DNA of 64,000 nt, from contig JARIHI010000003.1 in assembly GCA_029288365.1 (NCBI GenBank), forward strand, positions 108,771-172,770, given 5' to 3'. This document shows, piece by piece, positions 43,529 through 52,438 of this stretch (positions within the stretch are counted from its first letter, which is position 1; each line of letters opens with the position of its first letter). The notes below the pieces were generated by a model. That model saw nothing but the letters and a program-made list of their open reading frames with translations, made no database searches and was not told the DNA's origin. This stretch comes from Candidatus Saccharimonadota bacterium. Its GTDB lineage: Bacteria; Patescibacteriota; Saccharimonadia; Saccharimonadales; UBA4665. The translations under genes were made by a program, and so were the position numbers.

Positions 43529-44928
43529 TGAATTAATTTTGTAGCCTGGGTGACTGTAACGCTTTGTAGGCCGGAGTCATGGATCATTTTCAACTGGACA
43601 TCAAGTTCTTTACTGGACACCGTATAATCGCCAGTTTCATTGATACGGTGATACATAAGCACCAGCCATTGCCGCTCGGCTTTAGCCTCGTTAAGCCAAG
43701 CTTGTATCTCTTTGGTGGAGGTTTGCTCATAGACCGCTTTGGTGCGTATATTGAGCGGGTCGAAATAGCGGTTATTAAATCCATCATCAGACGATCGCAG
43801 TAAGGCATAGTGCTGCCGCATAACTTTCATAGTCTGATCATTATATGCGCCATAAGGATACGCATAACCCGTAACGGACACTCCCGCATCCGTTAACACG
43901 CGTTTACTGGTTTCAGTGTCATACAACAGATCAGCAGGACTTAAAGTTGTCTGATCGCAATGACGTAACGAGTGTGAGCCTATTTCATGACCCTCTTTAG
44001 CAAGCGTTTTTACTTCCCCTATAGTCATATATTCACGTACGTTATTCGCGGTATTCTCAGCAATAATATACTGGGTAGTCTTGATGTCGTATTTTTTAAA
44101 CAACGGCCGACCAGCAGTATAAATACTTCGCCACCCGTCATCAAACGTTACACTTACTAGTCCTTTAGCGAGCTGAGCAGCAGGCAACTCGTATATAGTG
44201 TATCCCCGGGTATCCAACATACCCTTGTCGTTAGGCGAAACAATTATCCTGGCTGCTTTGGCGGCATACAGGGTATTATCAAAATAGCCCGTATACACCT
44301 TCCAGCCATGAGAAGCTTGCATCACTACATCACGCTCATACCGTAAACTACCGTTGCCCAAGGTCAATTCAACCGAAATAGTACTATCAACCGTCGAACG
44401 ATAAACAACCTGAAATCCGTAGGTTTTTTGAGCTCCTAACGGCACTGTATCCTGCAGCCACGTTCCCGAGATAGGTTGAGAGCCTCTTACATTTTGGACA
44501 GTCCGTAAAAATACTGAGTCCTTTTCATGCTCAACACTATAGCTTGTGTGAGTCGCTTCAGTATTAGCAACAAAAGCAGCCGGACTATGAGTATCATTAT
44601 TAAATAGTGTGAAGGTGCTGTTTTTCACAAGATTGACGGCTTTACTATTGGGTACGATTTTTGTTTTATATAAGTCGCTCTCAAATTTATAAGGATTACT
44701 TTTGTCGTGTTCACTCTCAGGTACGTTGCTGCAGACATACGGGCGAAACTGTTGCGCCGCAGATCTAGTATTAAGAAACGATATATTTGCAAATGGCTGC
44801 CCCATAAAACCAGCTTTATATACGACAAATAGAAGCAACCCGAATACAGGTAAAAAATTATAAAAGCTTTTGCTTATACGACTCCTAAAAGCAAGGGGTC
44901 TCTTGTGTTTTCGAGCTTGCCGTTTCAT
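43525..44928 (-). CDS. Membrane-anchored polysaccharide deacetylase
   Basis: The 467 aa protein has a basic N-terminus, one TM helix (about residues 25-42), an extracellular beta-rich region and a C-terminal NodB domain: SVTFDDGWRS, HEIGSHSLRH, YAYPYGAYN and LVLMYHRI. It overlaps the glycosyltransferase gene by 4 bases (ATGA), so the pair is co-translated. A processive synthase with a deacetylase is the pattern of PNAG (pga/ica) systems; I infer a partly deacetylated amino-sugar polymer. Confidence 0.92.
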   Translation of the reverse strand: MKRQARKHKRPLAFRSRISKSFYNFLPVFGLLLFVVYKAGFMGQPFANISFLNTRSAAQQFRPYVCSNVPESEHDKSNPYKFESDLYKTKIVPNSKAVNLVKNSTFTLFNNDTHSPAAFVANTEATHTSYSVEHEKDSVFLRTVQNVRGSQPISGTWLQDTVPLGAQKTYGFQVVYRSTVDSTISVELTLGNGSLRYERDVVMQASHGWKVYTGYFDNTLYAAKAARIIVSPNDKGMLDTRGYTIYELPAAQLAKGLVSVTFDDGWRSIYTAGRPLFKKYDIKTTQYIIAENTANNVREYMTIGEVKTLAKEGHEIGSHSLRHCDQTTLSPADLLYDTETSKRVLTDAGVSVTGYAYPYGAYNDQTMKVMRQHYALLRSSDDGFNNRYFDPLNIRTKAVYEQTSTKEIQAWLNEAKAERQWLVLMYHRINETGDYTVSSKELDVQLKMIHDSGLQSVTVTQATKLIH

Positions 44929-46049
44929 TGCGCAACGTCCTTCAAGGCCTTTTCATTCAAGGCATAACGTCGGCCAGCCACGTCCCAGCCATGAACTTTC
45001 TTTCGGAATTTACGAAGAACCACTACCTCGATGAACGCCTGTATAAACACAGCTACTTCAAGTGCCCGCAAAAGAGAAAAATAAGGCAGGCAGAGCAATA
45101 TAGATAACCGCTTGGCAGCCAGAGCCGAAAACAATGCCAAAACTATTAGAACAAATGAGTCTGCTACAGCAACAAGCGGGATCAAGCCCCAATTGCCAGT
45201 CTGAATAAGTACGTAAGGTATCAATACAAACATTTGGACAAGGTAAAATACTAGTTCTATCATTTGGTAAACCAATCCTATGTCGAGTGGTTGAGGTTTT
45301 GTCCCGATCCTATACTTTGTGAAAGCCTGGAAAAATCCGCGTTGCCACCTCTGGTTTTGCTTGATAAAATCACGCAAAGTTTGCGGATCCTGGGTGTAGT
45401 TAACCGCTTCAGGAATAAATTTGATTTTACCGAGTTTTTTGCGATGAACCTGAATTGTTAAATCCAAGTCTTCGGTAAGACTATACGCTGTAAAGTCCAA
45501 GTCTTTTAAAATACTGGTTTTGAAGCAGGTAATCGGGCCTGGAAACACCGAGATCATACCAAAATAAGATTGAAATCTTCGGAAAATATGCTGGCTATAC
45601 GTATAGGTCAATGCCCGGTATGTACTAATCCAGTTACCTCGGAGACTTTGTACAAAACCAAGTGCTACAGCATACTTTTTGGCATTTAAATTTTTGCGGT
45701 ATATTCGGAAATAGTTTGGTCCGAACACACTGTCAGCATCAGCCACATGTAACCACGTGTAACGTTTTTCTACTTCAAAATGCTCAATGCCAGAAATAAC
45801 AGCTTTTGCCTTACCGCCGTTAGCAATGCTTAGCACATTTTTGCGTGGCAATTCCTTGAGTGCTTCTTTGCGTGTTTTATCGGTGGACCCATCGTCAACT
45901 ACAAAAATATCTTCTCGTTTTTGGCCGGCAGCAATTGCAGACCGAATAGTAGCCGCAATAATGAGTTGCTCATCTTTACCTGGTAAAAGCAATGCTAATC
46001 GCTTCTTGTATACATGCTTTTTCCGAGATCTCACCGTTGCAGTTTTCAT
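44925..46049 (-). CDS. Processive family 2 glycosyltransferase (PgaC/IcaA-like)
   Basis: The 374 aa protein has the motifs of processive GT2 enzymes: VVDDGSTD, HVADADSVFG (DxD), TEDLDLT and QNQRWQRG (QxxRW), then two or three C-terminal membrane segments. The family includes chitin, cellulose, hyaluronan and poly-GlcNAc synthases, which polymerise at the inner membrane face and extrude the chain. Co-transcription with a deacetylase favours an N-acetylglucosamine-type polymer. Compared with PgaC the N-terminal TM helices are missing. Confidence 0.9.
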   Translation of the reverse strand: MKTATVRSRKKHVYKKRLALLLPGKDEQLIIAATIRSAIAAGQKREDIFVVDDGSTDKTRKEALKELPRKNVLSIANGGKAKAVISGIEHFEVEKRYTWLHVADADSVFGPNYFRIYRKNLNAKKYAVALGFVQSLRGNWISTYRALTYTYSQHIFRRFQSYFGMISVFPGPITCFKTSILKDLDFTAYSLTEDLDLTIQVHRKKLGKIKFIPEAVNYTQDPQTLRDFIKQNQRWQRGFFQAFTKYRIGTKPQPLDIGLVYQMIELVFYLVQMFVLIPYVLIQTGNWGLIPLVAVADSFVLIVLALFSALAAKRLSILLCLPYFSLLRALEVAVFIQAFIEVVVLRKFRKKVHGWDVAGRRYALNEKALKDVAQ

Positions 46050-46286
46050 AAATTCAACAGTCCTATTGCCTGATTTAATTACGACAGAATACTTGTGTTA
46101 TATAATAGCATTAAATTTAAATTATTTCAACTATATTGTATTAAAAACCTACACATCCTCTGCGTTTAACTTCAACAATCCATCCCTTACTCTCATTTTG
46201 ACTTATATAAAGTAAAAATTTTAACTGTATAATCCACCCCTGTTATATAAAATAGTAGCTACAATCACTTAATAGGAGGATGCTGT

Positions 46287-46382
46287 ATGGCTGATAAAGA
46301 AAAGAAACCACTTGGTGATTTGGAAATGGAACTGGGGGATAAATTCCGCAGAAAATGGAAAGAAATGGACAAAAAGAAGTAG
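46287..46382 (+). CDS. Micro-protein, 31 aa
   Basis: MADKEKKPLGDLEMELGD followed by a basic tail FRRKWKEMDKKK. A perfect AGGAGG lies seven bases before the ATG, stronger than that of most genes here, and a TATAAA box lies upstream. Such initiation signals argue for real, possibly abundant expression. It is amphipathic and charged; function unknown. Confidence 0.6.
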   Translation: MADKEKKPLGDLEMELGDKFRRKWKEMDKKK

Positions 46383-46405
46383 GCCAAGCCTTACTCTACT
46401 AGATC

Positions 46406-46999
46406 TTACGTAAATTTAGGCAGTGATAAAAGTAGCCAGCGCCAGAGCAAACAGATAGTAAGCCACAACCCGATTATGCCAATGGCTCCCTTGCTGATTA
46501 CTGTATAGTTCCCCCAGAAACCAGCTGACGCAAAGCTAGTAATGTATTGTTCCCATAGGGGGAAGAGAAAGACAATCGCAGTAACCAGACAAACCATAAA
46601 GCCTATAGCCAAACTTACTCGTAGTGCTATTTCTTGTAGTATGTGTTTTTTGTTTTCTTCAGCATGAGTAAATTTTGAAGAAATAACAATGTCGTTACGG
46701 ATTGTAATAAATATGTTGATAGTTTCATACAAAATTGCCAGCAACAACACTCCTACTAAAGCCCATATACAGGCTACCGATAGAAAAGCGATGGCATCGT
46801 TCTTAGTGAAGTGATCGACAGTTTGTTTGAGCATACCCTGAAAAGTCGCAATAGTTTCTGGTGCTCCTGCGGGCGTTAATATGTCAGTTAGCTGGGAACG
46901 ACACCAATAAAGCGCAACTAATAGCGATAAAACAAGAGAATATACTACCTGCAATAACGAAGGTCTAAAATACCCGATTAAAAGTCGTACGTTTTCCAA
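46406..46999 (-). CDS. Integral membrane protein, 197 aa
   Basis: About four hydrophobic segments are visible (near residues 13-32, 68-95, 125-150 and 168-192), with a charged cytosolic loop (FTHAEENKKHIL). No family recognised. It converges with the micro-protein gene. Confidence 0.65.
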   Translation of the reverse strand: MENVRLLIGYFRPSLLQVVYSLVLSLLVALYWCRSQLTDILTPAGAPETIATFQGMLKQTVDHFTKNDAIAFLSVACIWALVGVLLLAILYETINIFITIRNDIVISSKFTHAEENKKHILQEIALRVSLAIGFMVCLVTAIVFLFPLWEQYITSFASAGFWGNYTVISKGAIGIIGLWLTICLLWRWLLLSLPKFT

Positions 47000-47153
47000 T
47001 ATTTTCCTTAACCATTTGCTTCTTTTTAGGAGTTGTTTATATATGTGATGTTATAAATAACTGACCCAGCACTTTTATTATACAAATGCTGGCTTATTAT
47101 ATAAAATATCGCGTGACCAATTATATTTTATTGCTATACTAGAGAAAGTATAT

Positions 47154-47921
47154 ATGGTAAGACAATCAAAAAATGCGCTGGAGGTAAAAGGCCTCCACAA
47201 GCGGTATGATGGCGGCGTAGAAGCGCTGAAAGGTATAGATCTCACTATCAAGGAGGGATCGTTTTTTGGGTTGCTTGGCCCAAATGGCGCCGGTAAATCC
47301 ACTCTGATACACAGCATCATGGGCCTAGTAGTACCCACCAAAGGTACGGCTGCGGTATTTGGACACGATGTAGTCACTGATTATCAGGCTGCTCGTGCTT
47401 ACGCAGGATTAGCCCCACAAGAGCCTAATCTTGACTGGTTCCTTACGGTTGAAGAAACGCTTGATTTTCACGGTGGCTACTACGGTATGCGCAAAGCCAA
47501 ACGAAAAGAACGAATCGATGAGCTACTCGAGGTATTTTCATTAACTGACAAGCGTAACTCACGAGCTATGATGCTTTCTGGTGGCATGAAGCGACGTGCT
47601 ATCCTTGCCCGAGCGCTGATGCACAAGCCAAAATTACTTATACTAGACGAACCAACAGCCGGGGTAGACGTAGAATTACGCCTAGAACTGTGGCAATACA
47701 TAAAGCGTATTAATAAAGAGGGAACTAGCATATTGCTTACCACTCACTACATCGAAGAGGCCGAACAACTGTGTGATAGCATTGCCCTCATCAATCACGG
47801 CAAAATCATTCACCAGGGCACATCCGTAGAACTGAAAAAACAGTATAAGAAAAAAACGCTCGAAGACGTCTATCTATCATTAGTTGGCCGCGAAGAACTC
47901 ACCCGGGAGCAAGCAGTATGA
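47154..47921 (+). CDS. ABC transporter ATP-binding protein
   Basis: The 255 aa NBD has Walker A GPNGAGKST, Q-loop APQEPNLDW, signature LSGGMKRR, Walker B LLILDEP and switch TTHYIEE. It belongs to the ABC-2/DrrA-type exporter class. The next gene, its permease, overlaps by 4 bases. The pair would export a drug, lipid or polysaccharide; substrate unknown. The -10 TATACT (47135-47140) lies 13 bases before the ATG. Confidence 0.93.
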   Translation: MVRQSKNALEVKGLHKRYDGGVEALKGIDLTIKEGSFFGLLGPNGAGKSTLIHSIMGLVVPTKGTAAVFGHDVVTDYQAARAYAGLAPQEPNLDWFLTVEETLDFHGGYYGMRKAKRKERIDELLEVFSLTDKRNSRAMMLSGGMKRRAILARALMHKPKLLILDEPTAGVDVELRLELWQYIKRINKEGTSILLTTHYIEEAEQLCDSIALINHGKIIHQGTSVELKKQYKKKTLEDVYLSLVGREELTREQAV

Positions 47922-48691
47922 GCAAAACCTATAACTATATCGGTTTTTATAGTGTCTTGCGGCGGGAGCTGCAACGGTTTTGGAAAATTAAACGCCAGAC
48001 TATTTTCGGACCAGTTTTGGAAACTTATCTTTATATTAGTGTATTTGGAGCTGCACTCGGTAGCCGCATCCAACATCTTGAAGGACATGCCTATATCAAC
48101 TTTATTATTCCCGGGTTACTCCTTATGGCTATGGCTATGAATTCATTCTCTAATAATGCCTCTTCGTTACTCCAGCAAAAAATGCAACACGCTATTGACG
48201 ACCAACTGGCTTCACCAGTATCAAATACTGCACTCTTGACTGCTTTCACGCTGGGCGGCTTTATCCGAGCAGCTATTATCACTATCGTTTCCTTCGCAAC
48301 AGCGGCACTACTCATTGATTTGCCAGTAGCACATCCGATTTTGTTTATTGTGAGCTTGGCTATGTGTGGTTTGTTTTTTGCCTCTTTAGGCGTACTAATC
48401 GGATTGCGCTCACAGGTATTTGATAACCTTAGTTTTTATCAGACCTTTATTATCCAACCGCTCATTTTCTTGGGTGGTATTTTCTACTCAACCAGCCTAT
48501 TGAGCGAACCTTTTCGTACTTTAACGCATCTCGATCCAATTTTTTATATGATCAATACCGTCCGCTACGGCATGCTCGGCAGTAGTGACGTAAATCCGTG
48601 GACATCTCTCTTGGCGATAGGCGTTGTCACTGCCGCCCTTATCAGCGTAAATCTTTTTCTATTTCGTAAAGGCTACCGTCTCCGTAGTTAA
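47918..48691 (+). CDS. ABC-2 type transporter permease
   Basis: The 257 aa protein has six hydrophobic segments and the ABC-2 pattern near the end (YQTFIIQPLIFLGGIFYSTSLL). It is coupled to the upstream ATPase by an ATGA overlap and probably dimerises to form the export channel. Confidence 0.9.
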   Translation: MSKTYNYIGFYSVLRRELQRFWKIKRQTIFGPVLETYLYISVFGAALGSRIQHLEGHAYINFIIPGLLLMAMAMNSFSNNASSLLQQKMQHAIDDQLASPVSNTALLTAFTLGGFIRAAIITIVSFATAALLIDLPVAHPILFIVSLAMCGLFFASLGVLIGLRSQVFDNLSFYQTFIIQPLIFLGGIFYSTSLLSEPFRTLTHLDPIFYMINTVRYGMLGSSDVNPWTSLLAIGVVTAALISVNLFLFRKGYRLRS

Positions 48692-48749
48692 GAACTTTAT
48701 CTCTTAACCAAACCTTTATTTATTAAATCTTAAATGGTTTAATAAATAT

Positions 48750-49523
48750 ATGGGTGTCACTAAGTTCGAGATAGCCGACCCTGTATTTCCGGTGGAGCAG
48801 TATGATCTTCCGGAATACTGGGATGGTAAAAGAAGGGGTGATCCTAAAACAACCCTTGTATTGGGGCGGCCAAGACTCCGACGACAAGAACGATTTACAC
48901 AACACATACTTGCGGGTTCACTCGATACTCTACACACAGATACTTTGGTGCCTCGGGCTGCATATGGCAAAGGTTCACGATTTTTGGCCGGGAAATACAA
49001 ACCCGGTAGTATTGTGGCATTTAGAGAAGAAGAACTGGTAGCACCATTTACTACTAGTGAACCACAAAAAGGCGATCCGGGCCAGCCAGCACCTGTTCCT
49101 CCTGTAAACCTTCACATTCGGGTGGGTTCGTGGCAAAGTCCGGGTCAGCCAACTGCCTTACGTCTGAGTGATAGAGACCTTTCTTATAGCACTACTGTTC
49201 GCATAGGTGTAGTGACTACTCACAAGTCACAACCAGCCTTGATGACTGTACCCGTAGATCATTTAAGACACACTGAAGAAGGGAGGGTAGATGTGCTCGA
49301 AGGAGCAGATTATCGTCCCATAGTTGGTGATCAGATCGGAGTAGGAAGAGTAACTAACTTCATTTTTGAGGCAGACGACGGATATACTGAAACCCTACGA
49401 CGAATTAACTATCTTGAGGTATTGCATGAGTCCCCAGAAGCTATTGCTCTACCCTCGTTACAAATTCCTTTCTCCGGCTCGCTTGGAAAAATAGCTGCTG
49501 CTGTATCCACTCATTTTCATTAA
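48750..49523 (+). CDS. Hypothetical protein, 257 aa
   Basis: This is a soluble, beta-rich protein with a charged start (VTKFEIADPVFPVEQYDLP) and a repeated RVGSW/RIGVV alternation. No family recognised. It has no SD; AT-rich sequence with TTTAAT lies about ten bases before the ATG, in line with the leaderless class. Confidence 0.65.
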   Translation: MGVTKFEIADPVFPVEQYDLPEYWDGKRRGDPKTTLVLGRPRLRRQERFTQHILAGSLDTLHTDTLVPRAAYGKGSRFLAGKYKPGSIVAFREEELVAPFTTSEPQKGDPGQPAPVPPVNLHIRVGSWQSPGQPTALRLSDRDLSYSTTVRIGVVTTHKSQPALMTVPVDHLRHTEEGRVDVLEGADYRPIVGDQIGVGRVTNFIFEADDGYTETLRRINYLEVLHESPEAIALPSLQIPFSGSLGKIAAAVSTHFH

Positions 49524-49538
49524 GAATATCTTAAAAGC

Positions 49539-49567
49539 TTGTATAATTACATCTATTCTTTTATAAT
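49539..49567 (+). promoter_or_regulatory. Promoter of GC-rich gene 2
   Basis: TTGTAT (49539-49544), 17 bases, TATAAT (49562-49567). Confidence 0.75.
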
Positions 49568-49575
49568 TGTAAAAT

Positions 49576-49677
49576 CTTTGTTGAGGCAACTCCAAAGACG
49601 TAATTCGACAAGCAAACAAAGTGTACATAATCGAGGCATAAGTTCAGTATATATAGTGGATTTTTGCTTCGATTATG
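49576..49677 (+). other. Structured leader of GC-rich gene 2
   Basis: Hairpin one is CTTTG-TT-GAG-GCAA-CTC-CAAAG (49576-49597), with a GNRA-type loop. Hairpin two pairs CATAATCGAGGCA (49626-49638) with TGCTTCGATTATG (49665-49677) over 13 positions, one of them G-T. The leader is about 180 bases long before the ATG. Confidence 0.7.
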
Positions 49678-49757
49678 TGCAGGTACGAAAAGGCACATAC
49701 CCAGCGCGCGAGCTGAGGCAATAAGATCGGAGAATAGACAGAAGGGTCGCAGCAAGA

Positions 49758-50195
49758 ATGGCAACATCCATGCAAGTGCGAGCAATCAGCTGTCCACTTC
49801 CAAGGACAGGTGGCAGCATCAACCTGGCGATCGGCGTGCCAGGCGACAGCAGACTCGCAAGTCACATCGACGAGCTGGTAGCGAAGCTCGTGAAGCCCCT
49901 TCAAGGAAAGGTCGTTCCCGTCGTCGACGCATATGTCGCCGATGGCCAAACCGGCGCGTGTGACAAGTACGTCACAGTTCCTCTCAGGGAGAGCACAGAA
50001 GAAGATGGTGCTCCTCAGATGATCATCGCCATCAGCACGACGCTGTCAGTGGTGGTCAACACCGTCATGGTCAACATCCTCACGCGCATCAACATCTTCG
50101 ACGATCTCCTGCAGATCGCGAAGCAACTGCTGGGAATCACCCCTCACGAGAAGATGATCCTCCGAGGGCTCTGCTTGGTCGGCGGCCAGGCATAG
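49758..50195 (+). CDS. Hypothetical protein, 145 aa (GC-rich gene 2)
   Basis: The start at 49758 follows AGAAGGG. The product has one likely membrane helix (about residues 95-115, IIAISTTLSVVVNTVMVNIL) and otherwise no recognisable motif. GC is about 58% in a sampled 60-base line (49861-49920), above the flanks, with GTC/ATC/CTC codons. It is a single gene with its own promoter, two leader hairpins and a hammerhead ribozyme 90 bases after the stop. It reads toward the converging HNH nuclease gene. Confidence 0.7.
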   Translation: MATSMQVRAISCPLPRTGGSINLAIGVPGDSRLASHIDELVAKLVKPLQGKVVPVVDAYVADGQTGACDKYVTVPLRESTEEDGAPQMIIAISTTLSVVVNTVMVNILTRINIFDDLLQIAKQLLGITPHEKMILRGLCLVGGQA

Positions 50196-50284
50196 AAGTG
50201 ACTCAAGCAGAAGCGACGGGCATACTTGGTATGTGGTTGACTCCTCTTGGGTGTCCCCCTCCTTGTACCTCGTTTGTTTGTCGT

Positions 50285-50341
50285 TTCTGCTTACATGAGT
50301 GTGTGCTCATGCTGATGAGTCCAAAAGGACGAAAAGCAAAA
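50285..50341 (+). ncRNA. Type III hammerhead self-cleaving ribozyme
   Basis: All core nucleotides are present. Stem I is CATGAG/CTCATG (50294-50299/50306-50311, loop TGTGTG). CTGATGA is at 50312-50318. Stem II is GTCC/GGAC (50319-50322/50327-50330, loop AAAA). GAAA is at 50331-50334. Stem III pairs 50288-50292 (TGCTT) with 50334-50338 (AAGCA), plus TT/AA beyond a C-A mismatch. Stem III is open, hence type III. Predicted cleavage follows A50293 (UUA). It lies 90 bases after the stop of GC-rich gene 2, on the same strand. Confidence 0.92.
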
Positions 50342-50356
50342 TCCTACTTATAACTC

Positions 50357-51067
50357 TTAGCCGGGTAAGATTTGATCAGGACAACTTTGCAGCACTTGTG
50401 TCATAGCATCTCGTTCAGCCATAGTTACCCAAATACGATATTTTTGTTTGACCGCCACTTGCCGCGTTACGTAGCGACACCGATATCCCTTATTGGACGG
50501 CAGCCAGGTGGCGGCATCACTATCACTCTTTTTATTATTAGCAGGACCATCAACTGCCAAAAGATTGAGCGGGTCGTTTGCAAACTCTGCACGCCGAGCT
50601 TCGTCTAATTGCTGTGCGCCTTTTTGCCATGCATCACTCAAAGCAACAACGTGGTCTATCTGTACAGCTTGGCTGGTACCAGCACCGCGCTGAAACGCTA
50701 TGGTTTTACCTGTATATGGATCATGTAGCGTGCCGCTTAGCACTGTGCAGTTATCTTCACGGTCAAGTCTTGTGTCCACGAGATCCCGTTGCAAAATGTA
50801 GTTTCGCATATCGCACCCGTCAACCGTTGCCCATCCGGCACCAAACTGTTCTCGAGCATAACCCGTCTTGGGCGCCCGACCTTTTACCTCTAGCCCTACT
50901 AACGTTTGGTAGGCTAATCCTGTGTGATCAGACAGCACCAACGGAGGTGTAGCGGCGTTAGGGGAACCGCTTTTCTGCTGTTGATGCAGAGTAGTTAAGG
51001 CCGTACTTACAAAGATGACTACTAGTCCTGCAACCATCGTAATGGCTCGTCGGCGTCGCTCAAGCAT
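50357..51067 (-). CDS. Secreted or anchored HNH nuclease (DUF1524-like)
   Basis: The 236 aa protein has an N-terminal TM/signal helix (residues 7-25) and an HNH core: AVQIDHVVALSDAWQKGA (DH pair), FANDPLNLLAVDG and ANNKKSDSDAATWLPSNKGYRCRYV. Such extracellular nucleases may degrade environmental DNA for nucleotide scavenging, suiting an organism with limited nucleotide synthesis; that role is inferred. Its 3' end faces the hammerhead region. Confidence 0.88.
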   Translation of the reverse strand: MLERRRRAITMVAGLVVIFVSTALTTLHQQQKSGSPNAATPPLVLSDHTGLAYQTLVGLEVKGRAPKTGYAREQFGAGWATVDGCDMRNYILQRDLVDTRLDREDNCTVLSGTLHDPYTGKTIAFQRGAGTSQAVQIDHVVALSDAWQKGAQQLDEARRAEFANDPLNLLAVDGPANNKKSDSDAATWLPSNKGYRCRYVTRQVAVKQKYRIWVTMAERDAMTQVLQSCPDQILPG

Positions 51068-51163
51068 AAGAGTATTGTAACGTATAGTAGTTAACTACTC
51101 CTTAAATCTGTTGCACAGGCAAAGCGAGGAGTGATACGCTATACGAAGTACAAGGGAGAAACT

Positions 51164-51703
51164 GTGTCTTTATCTGACAATACGAAAATCCAGATTTCAC
51201 TATACGAATTTTATGCCATGGGCATTAATAGTCTTATCCAAAAAGCTCCGTGGGAAATAACTCAACGCGTCTCGTCTTACGGTGAAGCATTTTTATATGA
51301 ACAGCGTGTATTAAGTTTAGCCATTCTATTTTTAATGGGCGAAGAGTATGTGCCAGAATCAGTCATAAAAACTATGCCGAAAAAATACAGTCATCAGGTG
51401 CGTAATAGTGTCAACCAATCAGTTTTTTTGCGTGCGTTGAAGCACCATTATCGCAACGTGCAGGATGGAGACGTAGCAGCAGAGCGCATGATAATCCGTA
51501 TGGAGTCCTACGTAGCAATCACTCGCGACGCGCACACGCACAATGCGGATCCACTTGAGGCGATCACGCTTACACTCGCCAAGCGTGTACCTCCTAAGAA
51601 CGACGAGCAGCTCGATCTTTATCACGAACGTGTTAAGAAAATTTTTGACTATACTGAAGAGCTAGTAAAACGTAGTCTGGCGCAAAAATACGAAATTGTA
51701 TAG
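51164..51703 (+). CDS. Hypothetical helical protein, 179 aa
   Basis: The start is GTG 51164 with AGGGAG six bases upstream; an earlier in-frame GTG at 51131 lies over a likely -10. The protein is helical and soluble, charged, with LFLMGEEYVPESVIKTMPKKYSHQ and a C-terminal EELVKRSLAQKYEIV. No family recognised. Confidence 0.68.
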   Translation: MSLSDNTKIQISLYEFYAMGINSLIQKAPWEITQRVSSYGEAFLYEQRVLSLAILFLMGEEYVPESVIKTMPKKYSHQVRNSVNQSVFLRALKHHYRNVQDGDVAAERMIIRMESYVAITRDAHTHNADPLEAITLTLAKRVPPKNDEQLDLYHERVKKIFDYTEELVKRSLAQKYEIV

Positions 51704-51721
51704 TTACAGTATCCTTTGGTA

Positions 51722-51750
51722 TTGATTTTTTATAAAATTTATGCTATAAT
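51722..51750 (+). promoter_or_regulatory. Promoter of GC-rich gene 3
   Basis: TTGATT (51722-51727), 17 bases, extended TATAAT (51745-51750, preceded by TGC). Confidence 0.8.
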
Positions 51751-51766
51751 TTAAATATGTAATGTA

Positions 51767-51819
51767 GTTCACTGCAGTACAGCACCTGAGTGTTGAAACC
51801 TAAGTAAACACTCGTGAAC
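51767..51819 (+). other. Structured leader of GC-rich gene 3
   Basis: GTTCAC/GTGAAC (51767-51772/51814-51819) closes the element. GAGTGTT/AACACTC (51788-51794/51807-51813) stacks directly inside it. The SD AAGGAG begins at the next base, 51820, so folding can affect SD access. Confidence 0.7.
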
Positions 51820-51829
51820 AAGGAGAGAC

Positions 51830-52183
51830 ATGCTCACCGTCTATTTCGAGATCGAGTCAACCGACCACTGGTCCAGAATCCATCATAGCCATGGTGCTTT
51901 CAGCACGCCTCACGCAGTCGTGACCGAAGTCATCAAGCTTCGGATCGACGTGAAGCCCGAGGACGCCACCAGAGTCGCTAGCGCACTGATGAGCAGACTC
52001 GAAGACGTCTTGTTCTGCGACATGGCCAATCGCACCCAGCTCTACATGCCCGACATGGGAATCGACCTCCCCGAGGATGAAGCGAAGCTGGAGTTCAGAC
52101 TCATCAGCGTCAACGAGCTGGCTGCGGTGAAGTGCAACTTGAGTCGTCTCGTGGAGCACGCGCTCGCCGGATTCCCGGCGTAG
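51830..52183 (+). CDS. Hypothetical protein, 117 aa (GC-rich gene 3)
   Basis: This is a soluble alpha/beta-looking protein (MLTVYFEIES..., EVIKLRIDVKPEDATRVASALMSRLEDVLFC, LEFRLISVNELAAVKCNLSRLVEHAL). Family unknown. It starts after AAGGAG. GC is about 58% in a sampled 60-base line (51961-52020), against an AT-rich promoter and neighbours. It has its own promoter, folded leader and folded 3' end plus terminator, like a stand-alone unit. Confidence 0.72.
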   Translation: MLTVYFEIESTDHWSRIHHSHGAFSTPHAVVTEVIKLRIDVKPEDATRVASALMSRLEDVLFCDMANRTQLYMPDMGIDLPEDEAKLEFRLISVNELAAVKCNLSRLVEHALAGFPA

Positions 52184-52186
52184 CCC

Positions 52187-52244
52187 GAGCCATGAAGCTC
52201 CGGAGATTGTTATTTCTGTCTCCGGAGCGGGAAAAGCAAGGCTC
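52187..52244 (+). other. Structured 3' region of GC-rich gene 3
   Basis: GAGCC/GGCTC (52187-52191/52240-52244) encloses a 9 bp stem CTCCGGAGA/TCTCCGGAG (52198-52206/52219-52227). The joining strand contains GGGAAAAGCAAGG, reminiscent of the GAAAAGCAAAA of the hammerhead at 50331, but CTGANGA is absent. Confidence 0.65.
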
Positions 52245-52334
52245 AGCCCATTGAGTAATCACTCTTTCGCTAGTCTACTATCTCTCCTTGTTCTTTTTTC
52301 ACCCACAAGAAGAAATTAAAGTATTGAGCTTTAG

Positions 52335-52360
52335 GATTGCCAATAAAGGCAATCTTTTTT
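52335..52360 (+). terminator. Terminator of GC-rich gene 3
   Basis: GATTGCC-AATAAA-GGCAATC followed by T6: a textbook intrinsic terminator. Confidence 0.9.
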
Positions 52361-52438
52361 ATTTGGCAATATTGCTGGAGCTTTCTGCTGAAGCTTGACA
52401 TAACATGGTACAATCAAAGTAATAGGAGAGGACGGTGT

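Noticed and set aside
49644..49963. Two ~100-codon frames overlapping GC-rich gene 2
   Set aside because: Arg-rich or Cys/His-rich shadows. Only the 49758 frame has an SD and protein-like composition.
52187..52244. Second hammerhead after GC-rich gene 3
   Set aside because: A GGGAAAAGC segment resembles the GAAA side, but CTGANGA and a stem I are absent.
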